A stretch of DNA of 64,000 nucleotides from Nocardioides sp. SLBN-35 (GCF_006715725.1 NZ_VFNU01000001.1:5303948-5367947), one strand, 5' to 3'; positions 1 to 9,620 are shown, counted from the first letter of the stretch. Numbers and translations are program-made. Notes: generated by a model not told the origin, from the sequence alone.

Positions 1-417
1 GTAGTCGTCGCCGAGGACGACGTTGAAGCCGTCGCCGGCGGCCACGTCGATCGTGCCCAGGTTCTGCAGGTAGTCCGGCACCGAGCCCTCGCCATGGGTG
101 TTGTCGCCCCAGGCGTAGAGCTTCTTGTCGGTCGTCGCCGCGACGCCCTGGTGCTCGCCGAGCGAGATCGAGTCGACGACCTTGAGCCCGCTGCGCAGGT
201 CGGCGGGCAGCTGGGTCTGGCCGTAGTCGTTGTTGCCCCAGGCCTGCAGTGCGCTCGCCGAGTTGGCGTGCACCGCGTGGGCCTGCGGCGCGGAGGCGAG
301 GGTGGCCCCGGCGGCGAGGGCTAGCGTCGCGAGCCACCGGGTGCACGTGGTCGCCACGCTCGCGCGTCGCGAGGAGGGCTGACGTCGCGCCCGGGCGGGC
401 GCAGTCATGGGGGACAT
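1..417 (-). CDS. Secreted RCC1-repeat protein, N-terminal part
   Basis: The frame stays open to the window edge, so only about 139 N-terminal residues are seen. The N-terminus has a basic stretch, a hydrophobic core (LATLALAAGATLA) and an Ala-rich cleavage region ending near APQAHA, a good Sec signal peptide. After it come repeats of the form LQAWGNNDYGQTQLP and LYAWGDNTHGEGSVP, the hallmark of RCC1 / alpha-tubulin-suppressor beta-propellers. In bacteria these are exported proteins of mostly unknown role. Two in-frame ATGs (417 and 408) are possible; 417 has GGAG four bases upstream, 408 has it thirteen bases upstream. The gene diverges from the ABC exporter. Confidence 0.8.
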   Translation of the reverse strand, partial: MSPMTAPARARRQPSSRRASVATTCTRWLATLALAAGATLASAPQAHAVHANSASALQAWGNNDYGQTQLPADLRSGLKVVDSISLGEHQGVAATTDKKLYAWGDNTHGEGSVPDYLQNLGTIDVAAGDGFNVVLGDDY

Positions 418-628
418 GTCTCTCCTTGGTGTCGTCGACGGACACACACGTGGCACCCGTCCCGGCCAGCGTGGGGTGCGCCGCTGGGGATCGACTGGGA
501 GCCGACTGGAGCGGGTGCGGGACAGCGGCACCCGACCTCGCGATCGCGCGGAAACCCCGTCGCCGATGAATCGCCGTGGGTGGCATGGTCTGAGAGGGAG
601 TGGCGAGGCACGAGCGGCGCCGGTGCGA

Positions 629-655
629 TTGACACCACTTGTTCAATCTTGAACA
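629..655 (+). promoter_or_regulatory. Promoter/operator of the ABC exporter
   Basis: In the 276-base gap before the ABC genes a TTGACA -35-like hexamer (629-634) is followed at 640-655 by a perfect inverted repeat TGTTCAA-TC-TTGAACA. The right half runs into TGAACACTTG (650-659), which recurs as its reverse complement at 9661-9670 before the TetR gene. This is the form of a TetR-type operator. The rest of the gap shows nothing else I can name. Confidence 0.5.
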
Positions 656-693
656 CTTGCCACCTATTCAACGTTGACTACGAGGGGACGGGC

Positions 694-1713
694 ATGATCG
701 AAGCACGAGGACTCGTGCAGACCTTCCACAGCGGACAGGGCAAGCAGAAGAAGGAGGTCCACGCCGTGCGTGGCGTCGACCTCGACGTCGCGGAGGGCGA
801 GGTCGTCGGCTTCCTCGGGCCCAACGGTGCCGGCAAGACCACCACGCTGCGGATGCTGACCACGCTGCTCAAGCCGACGGCCGGTACGGCGAGCGTGGCC
901 GGCTTCGACGTCGCGACCCAAGCCGTCGACGTACGACGCAGCATCGGCTACTGCTCCCAGGTGGGCTCCACCTTCTCCGGCGCCTACGCCGGTGACGAGG
1001 TGGTCGACCACGGGATGCTCTACGGGATGTCGAAGAAGGCGGCCGTGGCCAAGGGCCAGGAGCTCTTCGACAAGCTGCAGCTCGAGGGGCTGTGGCGGCG
1101 GATGCCGAAGAACATGTCGGGCGGGCAGAAGCGGCGCCTCGACATCGCGATGGCCCTGATCCACTCGCCGTCGCTGGTGTTCCTCGACGAGCCCACCACC
1201 GGCCTGGACCCGCAGGCGCGGATCAACCTGTGGCACCACATCGCCGACCTGAGGACCCAGCAGGGCGCGACGGTGTTCCTCACGACCCACTACCTCGACG
1301 AGGCCGACGCGCTCGCCGACCGGATCGTGATCATCGACAAGGGCGAGATCGTCGCCAGCGACACCGCCGACAACCTGAAGGCCGCCGTCGCGGGCGACCT
1401 GGTCGACCTCGAGGTCAGCACCGACGAGCAGGTCGCCGTCGCGCGCGACAAGCTCGGCTCGATCAGCGCGGAGGTCGAGGTCGAGGGCCACCACGTCCGG
1501 GGCCGGGTGGCCCGGGCCGGCAAGGCCGTGCCCGGACTGCTGCGCGACCTCGAGAACTCCGGCGTCGGACTCGAGTCGATCGAGGTCGTGCGCCCCACCC
1601 TCGACGACGTCTTCCTCACCCTCACCGGCCGCTCGCTGCGCGACGCCGAGGCCGCGGCTGAGGCGAAGGACGCGACCGCTGCCGACGCAACCACCGAAGG
1701 AGCCCGGGCGTGA
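694..1713 (+). CDS. ABC exporter ATP-binding protein (DrrA-like)
   Basis: A 339-residue ATPase of the daunorubicin/multidrug-resistance (DrrA) subfamily that would power export with the membrane protein encoded next. Visible motifs in order: Walker A GPNGAGKTT (about residue 43), signature MSGGQKRRLDIAM, Walker B LVFLDEP, the D-loop GLDPQ and the switch histidine in TTHYLDEAD. The C-terminal extension with TLDDVFLTLTG is typical of DrrA/NatA proteins. The ATG at 694 follows GAGGGG; an upstream extension is possible but lacks family homology. The stop overlaps the GTG of the permease (GTGA), so the two are coupled. The substrate cannot be read from sequence. Confidence 0.92.
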   Translation: MIEARGLVQTFHSGQGKQKKEVHAVRGVDLDVAEGEVVGFLGPNGAGKTTTLRMLTTLLKPTAGTASVAGFDVATQAVDVRRSIGYCSQVGSTFSGAYAGDEVVDHGMLYGMSKKAAVAKGQELFDKLQLEGLWRRMPKNMSGGQKRRLDIAMALIHSPSLVFLDEPTTGLDPQARINLWHHIADLRTQQGATVFLTTHYLDEADALADRIVIIDKGEIVASDTADNLKAAVAGDLVDLEVSTDEQVAVARDKLGSISAEVEVEGHHVRGRVARAGKAVPGLLRDLENSGVGLESIEVVRPTLDDVFLTLTGRSLRDAEAAAEAKDATAADATTEGARA

Positions 1714-2462
1714 ACACCTTCTTCCGCGAGTCCTGGATCGTCTTCAACCGCCAGCTGCGGATGAACCTGCGCAACCCGGCGTGGGTCATCATCGGCATGC
1801 TGCAGCCCGTCCTCTACCTGCTGCTGTTCGGGCCACTGCTCGAGCCGGTCATCGCCCAGCTCGGCGGCAACAAGTACACCTGGTTCGTGCCCGGCATGCT
1901 CGTCCAGCTCGGCATCTTCGGGGCGTTCTTCGCCGGCTTCTCGCTGATCGGCGAGTGGCGCGAGGGCGTCATCGAGGCGGAGCGGGTCACCCCCGCCCAC
2001 CGCTCGGCGCTGCTGTTCGGCCGCCTCTACCGCGACCTGCTCCAGCTGTTCGTGCAGGCCGTGATCCTGGTCGGGCTGGGTCTGATCATGGGCATGGACG
2101 CGTCGTTCGGCGGCATCGTCGTCGGCGTCGTCCTCACCCTGATGCTCGGCGGCGCGTGCGCCGCCGCGTCCAACGCCCTCGCACTGACCACCAAGAGCGA
2201 GGACGTGATGGCGCCGGTCATCAACGTCGTGATGATGCCGGTGCTGCTGCTCAGCGGCATCCTGCTCCCGATGAGCTTCGGCGCCGGCTGGCTGGAGCGG
2301 CTCAGCGACTTCATGCCGATCCGTCACGTCGTCGACGCCGTCCGGGCCGCATTCTTCGGGGACTTCGACGCCTCGATGCTGTGGGGTGTCGGCTGGACGG
2401 TCGTGCTGTTCGGTCTCGCCGTGTGGTGGGGCACCTCGGTGTTCAAGAAGGAGAACGCCTGA
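1710..2462 (+). CDS. ABC-2 type exporter permease (DrrB-like)
   Basis: A 250-residue integral membrane protein of the ABC-2 family, partner of the ATPase just upstream. About six hydrophobic segments are visible, beginning with PAWVIIGMLQPVLYLLLFG. The central ABC-2 signature region lies around GDRVTPAHRS-like EAERVTPAHRS followed by a long helix, and the late segment VMMPVLLLSGILLPMS is the typical glycine/proline helix. The GTG start overlaps the TGA of the ATPase gene. Length is normal for the family (about 240-280). The transcript probably ends in the 25 bases between this gene and the convergent kinase gene. Confidence 0.9.
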   Translation: MNTFFRESWIVFNRQLRMNLRNPAWVIIGMLQPVLYLLLFGPLLEPVIAQLGGNKYTWFVPGMLVQLGIFGAFFAGFSLIGEWREGVIEAERVTPAHRSALLFGRLYRDLLQLFVQAVILVGLGLIMGMDASFGGIVVGVVLTLMLGGACAAASNALALTTKSEDVMAPVINVVMMPVLLLSGILLPMSFGAGWLERLSDFMPIRHVVDAVRAAFFGDFDASMLWGVGWTVVLFGLAVWWGTSVFKKENA

Positions 2463-2487
2463 CCTACGCCGGGGGCGCGGGCCCGGA

Positions 2488-4305
2488 TCAGCCCGTGCCG
2501 CCCGGCAGGCTGGCCAGCAGCTTGTCGAGGTCGAGGATCAGGTCGGGGTCGGGCGCCTCGATGGTCGCGTCCTTGTCGATCTCGGAGAACTCGAAGTGGT
2601 CGACCTCGGACTCGTCGATGCGCAGCACGTAGTGCGGCTCGGCGACCCGGATGGTGAGCACCTCCCGCTCGGTGCCCTCGGTCTGCTCGATCCTGACACC
2701 CTTCTCACCGCCGACCGTGGTGGTGCCGAGGTTCTTGGCGACCGCGTCCTCCCGGCCGTCGCGCTCGAGCAGCTCGTCGAGATCGCAGAAGGCCTCGGTG
2801 CTGTCGGCCATGGAGTCGTCGACGACCCACTTGTCGCCGATGAGCGGCAGCACGAAGGCCGCCGTGCCCGCGCCGACCACGCCGTCCCAGAACTTGGCGT
2901 CCGCGCGCAGCCAGGTGGTGTCGCCGACGTGCAGGACGTCGGCGCTGCCACCGGACGTGGTCGAGGTCAGCTTGCCCTTGCAGTCGCCCCGGGTGGTGGA
3001 GACGACGTCGACCTCGACCGTGTCCTCGCCGTCGGCGAACTCGCCGCGAATCCGGGCGGTCTCGACGACCGCCATGTCCTTCTCCGACGCGCGGACGATG
3101 TCCTTGGCAGGCTGGTCGAGGAAGCCGTCGTCGCTGCCGCCGGTGCCGCCGTCGCGGGTCAGCAGGGCCACGGCGACGCCGATCCCGGCCGCGACGAGGA
3201 CGGCGAGCACGGTGAGCAGGATCCAGGTCCGCACGCCGGGGCCGGTACGCCGGGATGGTGACGCAGCAGCCGCGAACGGCAGTGGCGTGGGAGCGGGCGG
3301 CGGAGGCGGCGGCATCGTGGTCGCCGGAGCGGGCGTCGGAGCCGGCGTGGGCGGGGTCGGCGAGGTCGGGGCGACCGGCCGGGGCGCCGGCCGCAGCGCG
3401 GTGGCGCCCCTCTCCTCGGGCTGCGCGGCGCCGGGCGTCACCGGCAGCCGCAGCGCGGCCTGGAGGTCGGCGCTCATCTCGCCGGCCCGCTGGTAGCGCT
3501 CGGCGGGGTCCTTGGCCATTGCGGTGCGCAAGATCCGGTTGGTGGCGTTCACCATCGGGCTGGTGCCGGCCAGCTGCGGGACCGGGTCGCGCACGTGCGC
3601 GGCGATCAGCTGGTACTCCGAGTCCCCGCGGTACGGCGGCCGCCCGGTCAGGGTCACCCACAGCAGGCAGCCCAGGGCGTAGAGGTCGCTGACCGCGCTG
3701 GCCCGCGCGCCTCCGTGCAGCTCGGGTGCCATGTAGGACGGCGTACCTGCCGTCGACGAGCTGAAGCGGGTCGCGTCGGCGTTCATCCGGCGCGCGATGC
3801 CGAAGTCGGCGAGGTAGGCGCGCACCGAGCCGGGCCGTCGGCGTACCAGCACGTTGCCGGGCTTGATGTCGCGGTGCACCAGCCCCGCGTCATGGGCGTC
3901 GGCGAGCCCGCTGGTGACCTGCTCGATGATCTCGAGCGCCTCCACCAGCGACGGCACGCCCTGGCTGCGGATCATCTGTCCGAGGTCGCCGCCGGGGATC
4001 AGCTGGCTGGCGATGTAGAGGTACCCGTCCTCCTCCCCGTGGGCGTAGACCGCCACCACGTGGGCCGACTCGAGCGACGCCTGCGCCCGTGCCTCGCGGG
4101 TGAACCGCTCGCGGAACTCGGGGTCGTGAGCGAAGAGCGGCGCGATGACCTTCAGCGCCACCTCGCGGCCGAGGTTCTCCTCCATCGCCCGGTAGACGAC
4201 ACCCATGCCGCCCTGGCCGAGCTGCTCGAGGATCCGGAACCGCCCGATCCGGGCCCCGACGGCCGCGGGCGCGCCCGGGTCACCGGGGCCGGAGTACGTG
4301 GACAC
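2488..4305 (-). CDS. Receptor-type Ser/Thr protein kinase with LppX/LprG-like outer domain
   Basis: About 605 residues. The N-terminal PknB-type kinase domain is complete: GQGGMGVVY glycine loop, ALKV lysine, HRDIKPGN catalytic loop, DFG metal site, SYMAPE. A Pro/Ala-rich linker follows, then one membrane helix (ILLTVLAVLVAAGIGVAVALL), so the kinase is inside and the last ~220 residues outside. That outer part (VRASEKDMAVVETARIRG to FSEIDKDATIEAP) resembles the LppX/LprG/LolA fold that binds lipids, not PASTA repeats. The GTG at 4305 begins VSTYSGPGD; longer starts are possible. It diverges from the histidine kinase gene. The lipid-sensing role is inference. Confidence 0.88.
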   Translation of the reverse strand: MSTYSGPGDPGAPAAVGARIGRFRILEQLGQGGMGVVYRAMEENLGREVALKVIAPLFAHDPEFRERFTREARAQASLESAHVVAVYAHGEEDGYLYIASQLIPGGDLGQMIRSQGVPSLVEALEIIEQVTSGLADAHDAGLVHRDIKPGNVLVRRRPGSVRAYLADFGIARRMNADATRFSSSTAGTPSYMAPELHGGARASAVSDLYALGCLLWVTLTGRPPYRGDSEYQLIAAHVRDPVPQLAGTSPMVNATNRILRTAMAKDPAERYQRAGEMSADLQAALRLPVTPGAAQPEERGATALRPAPRPVAPTSPTPPTPAPTPAPATTMPPPPPPAPTPLPFAAAASPSRRTGPGVRTWILLTVLAVLVAAGIGVAVALLTRDGGTGGSDDGFLDQPAKDIVRASEKDMAVVETARIRGEFADGEDTVEVDVVSTTRGDCKGKLTSTTSGGSADVLHVGDTTWLRADAKFWDGVVGAGTAAFVLPLIGDKWVVDDSMADSTEAFCDLDELLERDGREDAVAKNLGTTTVGGEKGVRIEQTEGTEREVLTIRVAEPHYVLRIDESEVDHFEFSEIDKDATIEAPDPDLILDLDKLLASLPGGTG

Positions 4306-4564
4306 ACCCTCTGTTCTACCGGACAGGGGCGACGACGAGGAGCGCGGCGCTGCCCACCGGACCGACCAACCCCCCAGCTGCCCGAGAGACACGGACCGGA
4401 GCGGGACGGAGCGCCGCGGCTCCTCGTGACCGGGCCGCTCCCCCACGGTGCGACCCGGAGACGATTCTCCCGGCTCCTCCGGGCGTGGCGGAACCAGCGG
4501 AATGGAGGACAGCGGCCGCCGGCGATCCACTGCGGCCCGGCGCCCGCACTCCTAGCATCGACGG

Positions 4565-6727
4565 GTGGAAGAGACCACGCGGCCGACGCGCGACTTCGCA
4601 GCGTCCGTCGAACGCGGACTCCACATCGCCGTCGGCGTGGTGATCCTCGCCAAGACCACGGTCTTCGGCGCGGCGCTGACCGAGCGCACGTCGTACGACG
4701 CCCGCGACCTGCTGCTCTCCCTGGCGGTGGTCGGCTGCGTCGGCACCGCCGGCGTGCGTTGCGTGCTGGGACGCCCCGGGCGCGTCGACGTGCTGCTGTG
4801 CACGCTCGCGATGGTCGCCGGAGCGCTGCTGCACCAAGGGACGACGCCGCCGGCGGGCGCGGCGGACTCGCCGATCATCCACCTCGTCGAGCCGATGCTG
4901 CTCGTGCTGGCGGCGCGGCTGCCGGCCGCGACGATCCTCGCTGTGGCGGGCCTGTACGTCCTGCTGCGCTGGGAGACCGGCGGCACCGCCACGGCACTGC
5001 ACTACGGCGTCCAGGAGGCCGCGTTCATCACCGGCACCGTGCTCGCGGTGTTCGTGCTGGTCGGCCTGATGCGGCGTACGTCGGCGCGGGCCGAGGAGGC
5101 GCTGCGCGCGGAGGGTGCTCGGCTGGCGGCCGAGGACGACCGCGCCGAGGTCGAGGCGACGGCGTTCGTGCACGACGACCTGGTGCCGGCGCTGCTGTCG
5201 GTCGCGAGCCTGCCCCGCGCCGAGCCGACCCTGGCTGCGGCGGCCGCCGCACTGGACGGGCTCACGACGCAGGCGCCGACCTGGTCCCGGGCGCAGCTGG
5301 TCGCGCAGGTGCGGACGGTCGCGGACAGCAGCGGGCTCGACGTGCTCCTGGTGGTGCGGGGCCGGCGGACCGCCGTACCGGACGATGTGCGCGACGCGCT
5401 CGTCGGCGCCGTCCGGGAGGCCCTGCGCAACGTGGCCCGGCACAGCGGCGAGCACCGGGCGACGATCACGCTCACCCAGCGCCCGGGCCGGGTCCGGCTC
5501 ACGGTGGAGGACGACGGCGTCGGCTTCGTGGTGACGCCGGGCGTCGGACTGCGGGTGGCGGTCACCGGGCGGGTCGAGGCCGCTGGCGGCACCGCCCTGG
5601 TCACGAGCACGCCGGGAGCGGGCACGGTCGTCACCCTCGGCTGGCGGGCCCACCGGGTCGCCCGCCTCCTCGGCCTCTCCCCCGATACCGACACGTTCGC
5701 CCGCGCCGCCGTCGGCCGGCCCGGGAGGACGGCGCTGCGGGTGTGCGGGATCCTCGTGGCGGGGTACGCCGTGTCCGGGCTGCTGCTCGCCGTCGACGGC
5801 GTTCGTCAGCCCGCCACCTGGGCCGGCGCCGCCGTCGTCGCGGTCCTGGTCGCCGGACTCGCCCAGCGCATCGACCGCGGACCGGTCTCGGCCGGGACCC
5901 TCGTCGTGGGCGGCCTGGCGCCCGCCGCCGTACTCGCCCTGGTCCTGCCCACGGTGTCGGTCGGCGGTCTCGGCGGGCTGGAGTCGTGGATCGTCGAGTT
6001 CACCGCGCTGCCCGCCATGGTCCTCGCGTGGACCGCCTCGCTGCGGGTGGTGGCCCTGCTCCTCGTGCCGAACGGCGTCGCGATCACCGTGGTCGCCCTG
6101 CAGGCGAGCCTGCCGGTCGCCGAACTCCCGCACCTGCTCTTCGTCCAGCCGCTCAACACCTTCTTCGTCGCCGTGATCATCGGCGTGTGTCGCCGGGCCG
6201 GGCTCGTCCTCGCGGGCATCAGCGCCGCACCCGCCGGGGATCGCGGCAGCGCCGCCCGCGGGCTCCTCGGCCCACTGCTGCCCGAGGTCGAGCGCACGCT
6301 CGCGAAGCCGGCCTGCACCGAGACCGCCGCCGGCGCCGCCGTGCTGGCCCACTCCGTGCGCGACTGCCTCTACCTGCCCGGCCCCGGTCACCTGGCCCTG
6401 CGCGAGGAGCTGCACCAGCTGCGCCGTACCGGTGCGCAGGTCGTCGTCACCCTCCACCAGGACCTGGCCGCGAGCGCGACCCTGGCCAGCGCGGTCGCGG
6501 TGCTACGGGCCGTCGCCGCCGGCCGGGTGACGCTGTCCGGGACCGCCCTGCAGACCAGCCTGGTCGTCGTCCCCGCGGTTGCGGCGGCCGCCGCCGATGC
6601 CGTCACCGCCGCACTTCCGCGGACCTGGGTCGCGACCTTCGACCCCGACGCGACGCTGCTCACCGGGCCGCCCGGCGAGCTCGAGGTCGAGGTCGAGGTC
6701 GAGGGGCAGGCTCAGCCCTCGAGGTGA
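4565..6727 (+). CDS. Atypical membrane histidine kinase with a second membrane module
   Basis: 720 residues, GTG start. The first ~170 residues form membrane helices, then a helix with a possible phospho-acceptor (AFVHDDLVPALLSVAS), then a HATPase_c domain near residues 273-360: N box EALRNVARHS, G1 box EDDGVGF, G2 GVGLRV. This is the NarL-partner type (HisKA_3). Unlike normal kinases the protein does not stop there: another set of about six hydrophobic segments (VCGILVAGYAVSG to FFVAVIIGV) and a cytoplasmic tail of ~160 residues follow. It converges on, and overlaps by 16 bases, the gene of a NarL-type response regulator, its probable partner. Confidence 0.8.
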   Translation: MEETTRPTRDFAASVERGLHIAVGVVILAKTTVFGAALTERTSYDARDLLLSLAVVGCVGTAGVRCVLGRPGRVDVLLCTLAMVAGALLHQGTTPPAGAADSPIIHLVEPMLLVLAARLPAATILAVAGLYVLLRWETGGTATALHYGVQEAAFITGTVLAVFVLVGLMRRTSARAEEALRAEGARLAAEDDRAEVEATAFVHDDLVPALLSVASLPRAEPTLAAAAAALDGLTTQAPTWSRAQLVAQVRTVADSSGLDVLLVVRGRRTAVPDDVRDALVGAVREALRNVARHSGEHRATITLTQRPGRVRLTVEDDGVGFVVTPGVGLRVAVTGRVEAAGGTALVTSTPGAGTVVTLGWRAHRVARLLGLSPDTDTFARAAVGRPGRTALRVCGILVAGYAVSGLLLAVDGVRQPATWAGAAVVAVLVAGLAQRIDRGPVSAGTLVVGGLAPAAVLALVLPTVSVGGLGGLESWIVEFTALPAMVLAWTASLRVVALLLVPNGVAITVVALQASLPVAELPHLLFVQPLNTFFVAVIIGVCRRAGLVLAGISAAPAGDRGSAARGLLGPLLPEVERTLAKPACTETAAGAAVLAHSVRDCLYLPGPGHLALREELHQLRRTGAQVVVTLHQDLAASATLASAVAVLRAVAAGRVTLSGTALQTSLVVVPAVAAAAADAVTAALPRTWVATFDPDATLLTGPPGELEVEVEVEGQAQPSR

Positions 6728-7341
6728 CCGTCAGCCCTTGCCCGGCTGATCAGGCCGTGCACGTTGCCCGTCTCGACGCCGCCCTCGCGGTAGGCCCGGG
6801 CGGCGCGGGCGAGGTGCTCGCGGACGGTGACCTCGCCGATCCCGAGCTGGCGGGCGACGAGGCGGTAGGGCAGGCCGGCGCTGACCGCGCGGAGGATCTC
6901 GATCTGGCGCGGCGAGAGCCGGGCACCGACGTCCTCGTCGGACAGCAGCATCGTCGCGAGCTGGCTCGAGCAGGCCAGCTCGCCCGCGACGGCGTCGCGG
7001 ATCGACTGGGCGATCGACTCGACCGGGTCGACCTTGAGGATCAGGCCCGCGGCGCCGGCGTCGATCGCGCGGCGTACGGGCACCGGTCGCTCCTCGGCGG
7101 TGAACAGCACCACGACCAGCCCGTGCGCGACCAGGGTCGCCACCGTCTCGTCAGCCGGTGGCTGCCCGGGGATCCGCATGTCGAGCAGGACGACGTCGAG
7201 CCCGTCGGGCGCCCGCGCCAGCAGCTCCTCGGCCGAGCCCGCGATCGCCACGAGGCCCATGTCGGGGGCGGTCTCGGCGAACGCGGCGCCGAGCCCCAGC
7301 AGCACCACGGGGTGGTTGTCGATGGCACCCACCCGGATCAT
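6712..7341 (-). CDS. NarL/LuxR-family two-component response regulator
   Basis: 209 residues. The receiver domain has the acidic site near residue 8 (AIDNHP), phospho-acceptor Asp in VVLLDMRIPG, Thr/Ser switch in VLFTAEE and Lys in LILKVDP. The C-terminal LuxR-type helix-turn-helix reads LSPRQIEILRAVSAGL to GEVTVREHLARAARAY. It overlaps the convergent histidine kinase gene by 16 bases, which argues that they form a pair. ATG at 7341 is preferred; an in-frame GTG twelve bases upstream is possible. The 65-base gap to the upstream MmpL gene contains the inverted repeat ACGTA-CTT-TACGT at 7400-7412. Confidence 0.9.
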   Translation of the reverse strand: MIRVGAIDNHPVVLLGLGAAFAETAPDMGLVAIAGSAEELLARAPDGLDVVLLDMRIPGQPPADETVATLVAHGLVVVLFTAEERPVPVRRAIDAGAAGLILKVDPVESIAQSIRDAVAGELACSSQLATMLLSDEDVGARLSPRQIEILRAVSAGLPYRLVARQLGIGEVTVREHLARAARAYREGGVETGNVHGLISRARADGHLEG

Positions 7342-7406
7342 CCCCCGGCTCACGGTGGCGATTATCCGCAGGGGTCCGGCACGACGGGTCCGGAATGCGA
7401 CGTACT

Positions 7407-9578
7407 TTACGTATGCCGATGCCCTCCCTGGACCAGCACCCGGTCCGTCGAGGTGGGCGGTACGTCGCCGCCCTCGCGGAACCCGTGCCGCTCCCACCAG
7501 CGGGCGAGCGGGGCCGGCGCCCACCAGTTCCAGCGGCCGAGGAGCTTCATGGTGGCCGGGACCAGCAGCGCGCGCACGACGGTCGCGTCGACCAGGATCG
7601 CGACCAGCATGCCGAGGCCGAGCATCTTCATGAACACGACGCCGCTGAGGCTGAACGCACCGATCACGACGGCGAGCAGGAGCGCGGCGCTGGTGATGAT
7701 CCGGCCGGTCTTCTGCACGCCGGTCTGGACGGCGAGGTCGTTGTCGCCGGTCGCGTCCCACTGCTCGCGGACCCGGGAGAGGAGGAACACCTCGTAGTCC
7801 ATCGACAGGCCGAACAGCACCGCGAGCATCACGATCGGGTTGGTGAGGTCGAGGAAGCCCTGGGGCGTGAAGCCGAGCAGGTCGGCGAGGTGGCCGTCGC
7901 TGAAGATCCACGTCACCACGCCGAACGAGGCGGTGATCGAGAAGCCGTTCATCAGCACCGCCTTCAGCGGCAGCACCACCGAGCCGAACGCCAGGAACAG
8001 CAGCACCAGCATCACGCCGACGACGATCAGTCCCATCAGCGGCAGGTGGTCGCCGACCGAGCCCGCGAGGTCGACGGTGTCGGCGGTCAGGCCGCCGACG
8101 AGGGCCTCGGACCCGTCCGGCGCGGCCACGGCGCGCAGGTCGCGGACCACCTGCTGGGAGTGGTCGGTCTGGCTGTTGCCCTCCCACGCGGCGCGCAGCA
8201 GCGTGGTCTCGCCCTCGCTCGCCACCGGCCGGACGTCGACGACCCCGTCGACCGGCTCCAGGGCCTGCGTGTACGACGCCATGCCTGCCTCGTCGGCACC
8301 GCTCACCAAGATGTTGGCGGTCGAGCGCTCCGGGCCGAAGTCGCTGTTGAGGCGTTCGGAGGCCAGGTGGGACGGGGTGTCCGAGGGCAGCACGCGGTAG
8401 TCGACGCTGCCCCACTTCACGCCGAGGAAGGGCGAGGCCACGGCGAGCAGGACCACCACGACGGCGGTGGCGACGACGACCGGACGCCGCATCACGGCGC
8501 GGGCCAGCCGGGCCCAAGCGCCGTGGCCGGTCTCGACCGGCGTCGCCCGCTGCAGGAACGGGATCCGGATCGCGTCGATCCGGGTGCCGAGCAGCGCCAG
8601 CACCGCGGGCAGCACGGTGAGCGCGGCCACCATCGCGATCAGCACGGCCGCGATGCCGCCGTACCCGATCGACTTGAGGAACGTCTGCGGGAACACCAGC
8701 AGCGAGCTCATCGCCGCGGCGACGGTCAGGGCCGAGAACGCGACGGTGCGACCGGCGGTGGCCATGGTGCGCACCACGGCTCCGCGGGTGTCGTCGGGGT
8801 CGCGGGCGATCTCCTCGCGGAACCGGGAGACCACGAAGAGGGCGTAGTCGATCGCCAGGCCGAGCCCGAGCAGGGTGATGATGTTGGGCGCGAAGATCGA
8901 CACGTCGACCAGGTGGTTGAGACCGGCGATCGTCGCCCGGGCACCGAGGACCGCGACCAGGCCGACCAGGAGCGGCATCAGGGCCGCGACGACGCTGCGG
9001 AAGATGATGAGCGACAGGATCAGCACGATCGGCATCGACACCAGCTCGGCGCGGAGCAGGTCGGACTTCGTCTCCTCGTTGACGTCGGTGTAGACGGCGT
9101 ACGGGCCGGCGAGCTCGGTGTGCAGCGAGCTCTTCTCGACGGCCGGGCGCATCTCGTCGAAGGAGTCGATGAAGTCGTTCTGGCTGTCCCCGGCGAGGGA
9201 GACGTAGACCGCGGTCGCGTGACCGTCCTTGCTGACCATGGCCGGGTCCTGGACGTCGTACCAGGTGAGCACCGAGACCACGCTGTCCTGCGGGATGGCC
9301 GCGACCGTGCGCTGCACCTCGGCCTGGAACGACGGGTCCGCGGCCTCCTCCTCGTCGCTGGAGAAGATCACGACGGCGTCGATCGAGCGGTTCCCGAAGG
9401 TGGAGCGCTCGAGCGCGAGCTCGCGGGCCGACTCCGTGCCGGGGTCGTCGAAGCCACCGGCGGACAGCTTGTCCTCCAGCCCGACACCCGCGACCGCAGC
9501 GAGCGCGGTCACACCGAGCCCGACCAGCAGCACCGCGACCGCACGGCGCACGACCAGGGCGCCCCATCGCTCGATCAT
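7407..9578 (-). CDS. MmpL-family (RND-type) transporter
   Basis: 723 residues with the two-fold MMPL layout: a first helix (VAVLLVGLGVTALAAVAGVG), a large outer loop, five helices, then the same pattern repeated after about residue 360. Typical motifs are GLGLAIDYALFVVSRFREE and its copy LFGLSMDYEVFLLSRVREQW, which carry the Asp-Tyr pair of the proton path. Actinobacterial MmpL proteins export lipids, siderophores or drugs. The gene diverges from a TetR regulator, with operator-like repeats between them, which suggests TetR repression of this exporter. Substrate unknown. Confidence 0.92.
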   Translation of the reverse strand: MIERWGALVVRRAVAVLLVGLGVTALAAVAGVGLEDKLSAGGFDDPGTESARELALERSTFGNRSIDAVVIFSSDEEEAADPSFQAEVQRTVAAIPQDSVVSVLTWYDVQDPAMVSKDGHATAVYVSLAGDSQNDFIDSFDEMRPAVEKSSLHTELAGPYAVYTDVNEETKSDLLRAELVSMPIVLILSLIIFRSVVAALMPLLVGLVAVLGARATIAGLNHLVDVSIFAPNIITLLGLGLAIDYALFVVSRFREEIARDPDDTRGAVVRTMATAGRTVAFSALTVAAAMSSLLVFPQTFLKSIGYGGIAAVLIAMVAALTVLPAVLALLGTRIDAIRIPFLQRATPVETGHGAWARLARAVMRRPVVVATAVVVVLLAVASPFLGVKWGSVDYRVLPSDTPSHLASERLNSDFGPERSTANILVSGADEAGMASYTQALEPVDGVVDVRPVASEGETTLLRAAWEGNSQTDHSQQVVRDLRAVAAPDGSEALVGGLTADTVDLAGSVGDHLPLMGLIVVGVMLVLLFLAFGSVVLPLKAVLMNGFSITASFGVVTWIFSDGHLADLLGFTPQGFLDLTNPIVMLAVLFGLSMDYEVFLLSRVREQWDATGDNDLAVQTGVQKTGRIITSAALLLAVVIGAFSLSGVVFMKMLGLGMLVAILVDATVVRALLVPATMKLLGRWNWWAPAPLARWWERHGFREGGDVPPTSTDRVLVQGGHRHT

Positions 9579-9620
9579 GTCGACTCCTCCCGGAGGCCAG
9601 CGTGAACCTCTATCAGTCTC

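Noticed and set aside
3595..7797. A 1400-codon open frame on the plus strand across the kinase, histidine kinase and MmpL genes
   Set aside because: Arg/Ala/Pro-rich translation without domains; it overlaps well-supported genes and is a by-product of high GC.
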